Assembly: GCA_027493615.1 (NCBI GenBank)
Contig: JAOSKK010000035.1
Location: 62,001 to 126,000, forward strand
Origin: Verrucomicrobiota bacterium
GTDB taxonomy: Bacteria > Verrucomicrobiota > Verrucomicrobiia > Limisphaerales > J093
Direction: 5' to 3'
Length of the DNA: 64,000 nucleotides
Part shown: positions 60,248-64,000 of the stretch, piece by piece
How the letters are laid out: each line of letters starts with the position of its first letter
Position numbering within the stretch: position 1 is the first letter of the stretch
The notes under the pieces: model-generated
What the model was told of the DNA's origin: nothing
The model's database searches: none
What the model saw: the letters and a program-made list of their open reading frames with translations, nothing else
Made by a program: the position numbers and the translations under genes

Positions 60248-61213
60248 TCAGTCAAACGCGTGGCCGGAGCAACAAAGCACGTTGCGGACCTTGTGGCGGA
60301 CGAGGTCTTTGACCTTCTGCCGTGCCGGGGCGAGGTACTTGCGCGGGTCGAACTCCTTCGGGTTTTCCATCAGGACCTTGCGGATGGCAGCCGTCATGGC
60401 CAGGCGCAGGTCGGTGTCGATGTTCACCTTGGTGCAACCGGTGCGACGGGCCACCTCGATGTCAGCCTCCGGCACGCCGGCGGTGTCCTCGCCCAACTTG
60501 CCGCCAAATTGGTTGATCTCGCGCGTGATGTCCCGCGGCACGCTCGAGGCGCCGTGCAACACGAGCGGGTAATCCCCCAGGCCGGCGTCCATCAGGGCCT
60601 TCTTGATCGCCTTGAGCCGCTCGAGGTTCAGGTGCTGTTCCCCCTTGAACTTGTAAGCCCCGTGCGAATTGCCGATGGCCACGGCCAGCGAATCCACCCC
60701 GGTCTGCTTCACGAAATCGACGGCTTCCTCCGGGTGGGTGTACACCCCGCCCTTGGAGTAGCCGCCGCCTTCCTCGCCGTCATCGTGCTGGGCGCCGACC
60801 AACTGGCCGAGTTCCCCTTCGACGACGCAATTGTGTTTGTGGGCATACTGCACCACCTGCCGGCAGACCTCGACGTTCTTGGCGAAGGGAAGATGGCTGC
60901 CGTCGATCATCACGCTCGTGAACCCCTCGTCGATGCACTGTTTGCACAACTCGAAGGAATCGCCGTGGTCGAGGTGCACCGCGATGGGGATGTTGGTGAC
61001 GCTGATGGCCGCCTCGATGAGCTTCTTGAGATAGACCGGGTTGGCGTACTGGCGGGCGCCCTTGGAGATCTGCAGGATCACCGGCGCCTTCTCCTCCTCA
61101 CAGGCCTCCACGATGGCCTGGAGCAGTTCCATGTTGTTCACGTTGAAGGCGCCCAGGGCGTACTTGCCTTTGAGTGCCTTGGCGAACAAGTCGCGTGTGT
61201 GTGTGAGTGGCAT
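60248..61213 (-). CDS. fba: Class II fructose-bisphosphate aldolase
   Basis: 321 residues, intact. Zinc-dependent aldol cleavage of fructose 1,6-bisphosphate. Zinc and substrate residues: AVHLDHGDSFELC (zinc His and catalytic Asp), SVMIDGSHLPF, VEGELGQLVG, AVAIGNSHGAYKF (zinc His), LVLHGASSVP (zinc His) and KVNIDTDLRLA. ATG 61213 (MPLTHTRDLFAKALKGKYA) matches the family N-terminus; a TATACT box at 61260-61265 on the minus strand is a possible -10. The gene ends in its own terminator. Confidence 0.95.
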   Translation of the reverse strand: MPLTHTRDLFAKALKGKYALGAFNVNNMELLQAIVEACEEEKAPVILQISKGARQYANPVYLKKLIEAAISVTNIPIAVHLDHGDSFELCKQCIDEGFTSVMIDGSHLPFAKNVEVCRQVVQYAHKHNCVVEGELGQLVGAQHDDGEEGGGYSKGGVYTHPEEAVDFVKQTGVDSLAVAIGNSHGAYKFKGEQHLNLERLKAIKKALMDAGLGDYPLVLHGASSVPRDITREINQFGGKLGEDTAGVPEADIEVARRTGCTKVNIDTDLRLAMTAAIRKVLMENPKEFDPRKYLAPARQKVKDLVRHKVRNVLCCSGHAFD

Positions 61214-61332
61214 AGGTAAATGGATGGTTGAGGGATCGCGCGTGCGGCAATCCGCGGGCAGTATAGCCACCGCCGTGCGTGCGGGAAGGGAAAAGCTGGA
61301 AGCGACACCCAGGCCCGGAGGTTTCCTACCCG

Positions 61333-61409
61333 CTGTGAGGCGCCGACGTGAGGAGGCGTTGTGGGCCGGGAGCAGCGGCACTTCGCCTCCTCACGTCGGC
61401 GCCTACAGT
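61333..61409. repeat. Long inverted repeat, module E
   Basis: A perfect 21-nt match (61338-61358 and 61384-61404; AGGCGCCGACGTGAGGAGGC) extends to 26 bp with one mismatch and leaves a 25-nt loop. It lies between the hpnJ stop and the aldolase start, has no T tract, and looks like a dispersed palindromic element rather than a terminator. Confidence 0.75.
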
Positions 61410-61447
61410 TCGTCGCGGTTTCGTGGGGACTACCAAAGACCCGCGCT

Positions 61448-62921
61448 TCAGGCCGGGGCCGCTGTGGTTTGCGTCGTGGCTCGGCGGGCCGTCGCCAGGT
61501 CACTTCGGCGCTGGGCCATGCTTTTGAAGAACTCGTAACCCTCCCGCAACCGGCGTACGCAGACGTCCTTGTCCTCGAGCATGGTCCGGATGATGCGCAG
61601 AATCGGTTTCGGCCGCAGATAATAGCGGTGGTAGAAACGTTCGACCGCTTCGAAGATCTCCTCCTTGCTCAGCTCCGGATACTCGAGCGACGAATCCTGG
61701 AATCCGTCGTCGTGAAGGATGTCGGTCTTGTCAGTCTGGCGGAACCAGCCGTTGAGGCGTGCCTGCTCGTACAACTCGGTCCCCGGGTAAGGCGCGGCGA
61801 GGCTCACCTGGATGCTGAACACATCCAGGTCCTGCGCGAACCGGATGCTTTCCTCGATGGTCTCGCGCGTCTCCACCGGCAGGCCGAGCACAAACGTGCC
61901 GTGGATGACGACCCCGGCCTGGTGGCAGGCCCGGGTGAACCGGCGCATCTCGTCCTTGGTTACCCCCTTCTTGATGTTCTTGAGAATCTGCTCGTTGCCC
62001 GACTCGTACCCCACGAGAAAGAGGCGCAACCCGCCGTCCTTCATCTGCCGGATGGTGTCGTAATCCAGGTTGGCCCGGCTGTTGCAGGACCAGGTCAATC
62101 CCAGGGCCCCCAGCTTCCGGGCAATCTCGCGGGCCCGCGGCAGGTTTGCGGTGAACGTGTCGTCGTCGAAAAAGAACTCCCGGACCTGCGGGAAGAGGCG
62201 CTTCATGTACGCCATCTCGTCCGCCACGTTCTGCGCCGAACGGACGCGGTATTTGTGGCCGCCGATGGTCTGCGGCCAGAGACAGAAGGTGCATTGCGCC
62301 GGGCAACCGCGCCCGGTGTACAGGCTCAAAGTAGGGATGCAGCAGGTAGCCGATGAAGTACTTCTCAATCTTGAGATCGCGCCGGTACACATCCGCCACC
62401 CACGGCAGGTCATCCATGTTCGCGATCAACTCCCGCTCGGGGTTGTGGCGAATCCGACCGTCGGCATCGCGGTAACTCAGGCCGGCCACGTCCTGGAGCG
62501 GGCGACCTTCGGCCACTTCCTTGCAGGTGAAGTCGAATTCCTTCCGACCCACCCAGTCAATCGCGGGTGAGGCCTTGAGGGTTTCGGTGGGCAGCACGGC
62601 CGCATGGGCCCCGACGAAGCCAATCCGGGTGTCGGGCCGCTGCGCCTTGATCGCCTCGGCCACCTTGCAGTCGTTGCGCAGCGAGGGCGTCGAGGTGTGG
62701 ATCACGACGTGCTCGTAGTCCTGCGCGATGCGCAGGCATTCGTCGCGGCCGATATCGTGTGGCGGACAATCGAGCAGCCGGGAGTCCGCCACCAGTGCCG
62801 CGGGCTGGGCCAGCCACGTGGGGTACCAGAAGCTGGTGACCTCGCGCCGCGCCTGGTAGCGCGAACCGGCGCCGCCGTCGAACCCGTCAAAGCTGGGAGG
62901 GGAAAGGAAGAGAGTGGCCAT
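61448..62921 (-). CDS. hpnJ: Hopanoid-associated radical SAM protein HpnJ (frame broken)
   Basis: About 490 residues. B12-binding-domain radical SAM family; HpnJ forms the cyclitol ether side chain of bacteriohopanetetrol derivatives. Start MATLFLSPPSFDGFDGG at ATG 62921 matches the family. N-terminal Rossmann-like part HVVIHTSTPSLRND and RIGFVGAHAAVLP; the cluster motif is GRGCPAQCTFCLWPQTIGG (CxxxCxFC type). The frame breaks near nt 62329 in an AAA run just before the motif; dropping one base gives HPYLSLYTGRGC. The start lies within the 3' end of hpnH (35-nt overlap), so the two are translated together. Confidence 0.9.
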
Positions 62922-64000
62922 GGGGCATTGAAGCTTGTTTGGAGTCAGCGAATCGGGGACGTGCAAGCGAGAAGCCCGCACCACCAGGCTCGCCGAAAAC
63001 ACCGGGCTTGCCGAGAGCAAGGTCCATAAGCTGCGCAGGCGGGGAGGGGTCAACCCGCCGTCGAGGGGTGGATCCAACATCGACCGGGCGAACCCCCGGG
63101 TTGATCGCGGCGCGATCGGGGCTACCGCAGAACGAACCGGCATGCGCGGGCGGCGCGGTGCTGCCGTTGTTCCCGGAGGCCGCGGGTTGGGCGAGGGCCG
63201 CCCGGGCCTCGGCGAGGTGACCTTTGCCGACGGAAAAGCCGTTGAACGCCTTGACCTCGGCGCCCCGCTCGAAGCGCGGAGGCCGCGGCCAGAAGTTGTA
63301 CCTGAAGTTCTTCCAGTGATCGCCGCGGCGGTAGTTGGTGCCGAGGGCGCCGCTGGGGTCATAGCCGCAGTGGACCATGCAGTTCTCGCAGCGCGGATCG
63401 CGGGCGACACCGTTGACGACGCCATACTTCTCCCAGTTCACCTGTTCGAGCATCGCCTGGTAAGTCGGGTAGTGCCCGTCGGTCATCAGATAGCAGGGTG
63501 CCTTCCAGCCTTTGATGTTGTAGGTGGGGATCGCCCAGGCGGTGCAGGTGAGATCGCGTTTCCCGGCCAGGAACTCCTGGTACACCGGGGTGCCGAAGAT
63601 CGTGAACGCCCGGCCCCACGCCTCGATGCGGGCGAACTTCTCGATGGTCATCTGGCGCGTGAGGAAGAAGTCCTCCGGCTTCTTGCCCAGGCGCCGCACC
63701 ATGTCCTTCTTGGCGGCGTCGTAGTCGTACCCGGGGGAGATGGTGTGGCCGTCGACGCCGAGCCAGGAGAAGAACTTGAACATCTCCTCGATCTCCTGGA
63801 CGTCGGTCTCGCGGTAGACCGTGGTGTTGGTGGCGACCTGGTACCCGATCAGCTTGGCCATCTTGACCGCGGCCACGCACTCCTGGAACACGCCCTCGCG
63901 CTCGACGATGAGGTCGTGGGTGTATTCGAGGCCGTCCACGTGGACATTCCAATAGAGCCACTGGGTGGGCGCGATCACGGGCCGCCCGTCCGCCTTGCCC
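62887..64000 (-). CDS. hpnH: Adenosyl-hopene transferase HpnH, start outside window
   Basis: 370 residues visible; the frame continues past base 64000. HpnH is a radical SAM enzyme that adds adenosine to diploptene, the first step of extended hopanoid synthesis. The radical SAM Cys motif is in the missing part; the visible part has HDLIVEREGVFQECVAAVK, GYQVATNTTVYRETDV, MTDGHYPTYQAML and the family end CENCMVHCGYDPSG with WKNFRYNFWPRPP. The usual protein ends near there; the last 110 or so residues are unlike the family, and about 35 of them come from an interspersed repeat (GEPGGAGFSLARP). hpnJ follows with a 35-nt overlap. Confidence 0.9.
   Translation of the reverse strand, partial: GKADGRPVIAPTQWLYWNVHVDGLEYTHDLIVEREGVFQECVAAVKMAKLIGYQVATNTTVYRETDVQEIEEMFKFFSWLGVDGHTISPGYDYDAAKKDMVRRLGKKPEDFFLTRQMTIEKFARIEAWGRAFTIFGTPVYQEFLAGKRDLTCTAWAIPTYNIKGWKAPCYLMTDGHYPTYQAMLEQVNWEKYGVVNGVARDPRCENCMVHCGYDPSGALGTNYRRGDHWKNFRYNFWPRPPRFERGAEVKAFNGFSVGKGHLAEARAALAQPAASGNNGSTAPPAHAGSFCGSPDRAAINPGVRPVDVGSTPRRRVDPSPPAQLMDLALGKPGVFGEPGGAGFSLARPRFADSKQASMPHGHSLPFPSQL
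62961..62992 (-). repeat. Repeat module D inside the hpnH tail
   Basis: On the minus strand GGTGGTGCGGGCTTCTCGCT matches the D core. It is translated as part of the HpnH C-terminal extension. Confidence 0.6.

Overview
The window is GC-rich chromosomal DNA of a bacterium that looks like a member of the Verrucomicrobiota (Limisphaerales/Pedosphaera-like). Several features point there: pseudopilins of the H-X9-DG type, Tat-exported GH116 and Gfo/Idh/MocA proteins, exported TIM-barrel isomerases, CotH, DUF4832 and GH172 proteins, long secreted proteins with a C-terminal FYRL-type domain, and short modular interspersed repeats of a kind common in that phylum. No rRNA, tRNA, CRISPR array, phage or insertion sequence was seen. 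The phylum call is an inference from gene content.

Layout. 1-10.1 kb: a VWA-domain membrane protein (start outside the window), then a very large exported membrane protein with two related halves. 10.4-31.2 kb: a surface and carbohydrate region with a GH172-like protein, a multi-repeat secreted protein, an isomerase, a GH116 glucosidase, a two-ACT-domain protein, a HEAT-repeat protein, a Gfo/Idh/MocA oxidoreductase, a Calx-beta/PAF-acetylhydrolase fusion, a pseudopilin, CotH with a fibronectin domain, and a DUF4832-like protein. 31.4-43.7 kb: housekeeping genes mfd, gyrA, gyrB, an ECF sigma/anti-sigma pair, hisB and a TPR protein. 43.7-54.0 kb: an exported methyltransferase; rny, 5-formyl-THF cyclo-ligase and rarA in one operon; a probable 6S RNA; accD-comF-hisH; an isomerase; an HD protein; trpG; and a DUF2017-like/ClpS pair. 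54-64 kb: a PQQ-propeller protein, quinone reductase, lipoprotein, DUF1328 protein, enolase, lysA, class II aldolase, and the hopanoid radical-SAM genes hpnJ and hpnH (hpnH runs off the end).

Reading frames. About 20 genes need one-base corrections, roughly 35 sites in all, to give a continuous product. They include gyrB, mfd, accD, rarA, hisB and lysA. Where the exact base could be worked out, it is nearly always in a short homopolymer, usually G or C. This fits indel errors in the assembly far better than gene decay. Those genes are annotated over their full span with the break positions given.

Most interesting points: a rod-shaped RNA of about 200 nt upstream of rarA/5-FCL/rny that fits 6S RNA; the VWA plus duplicated giant membrane protein pair; and a set of short interspersed repeat modules, one of which lies inside or at the ends of reading frames, including mfd.
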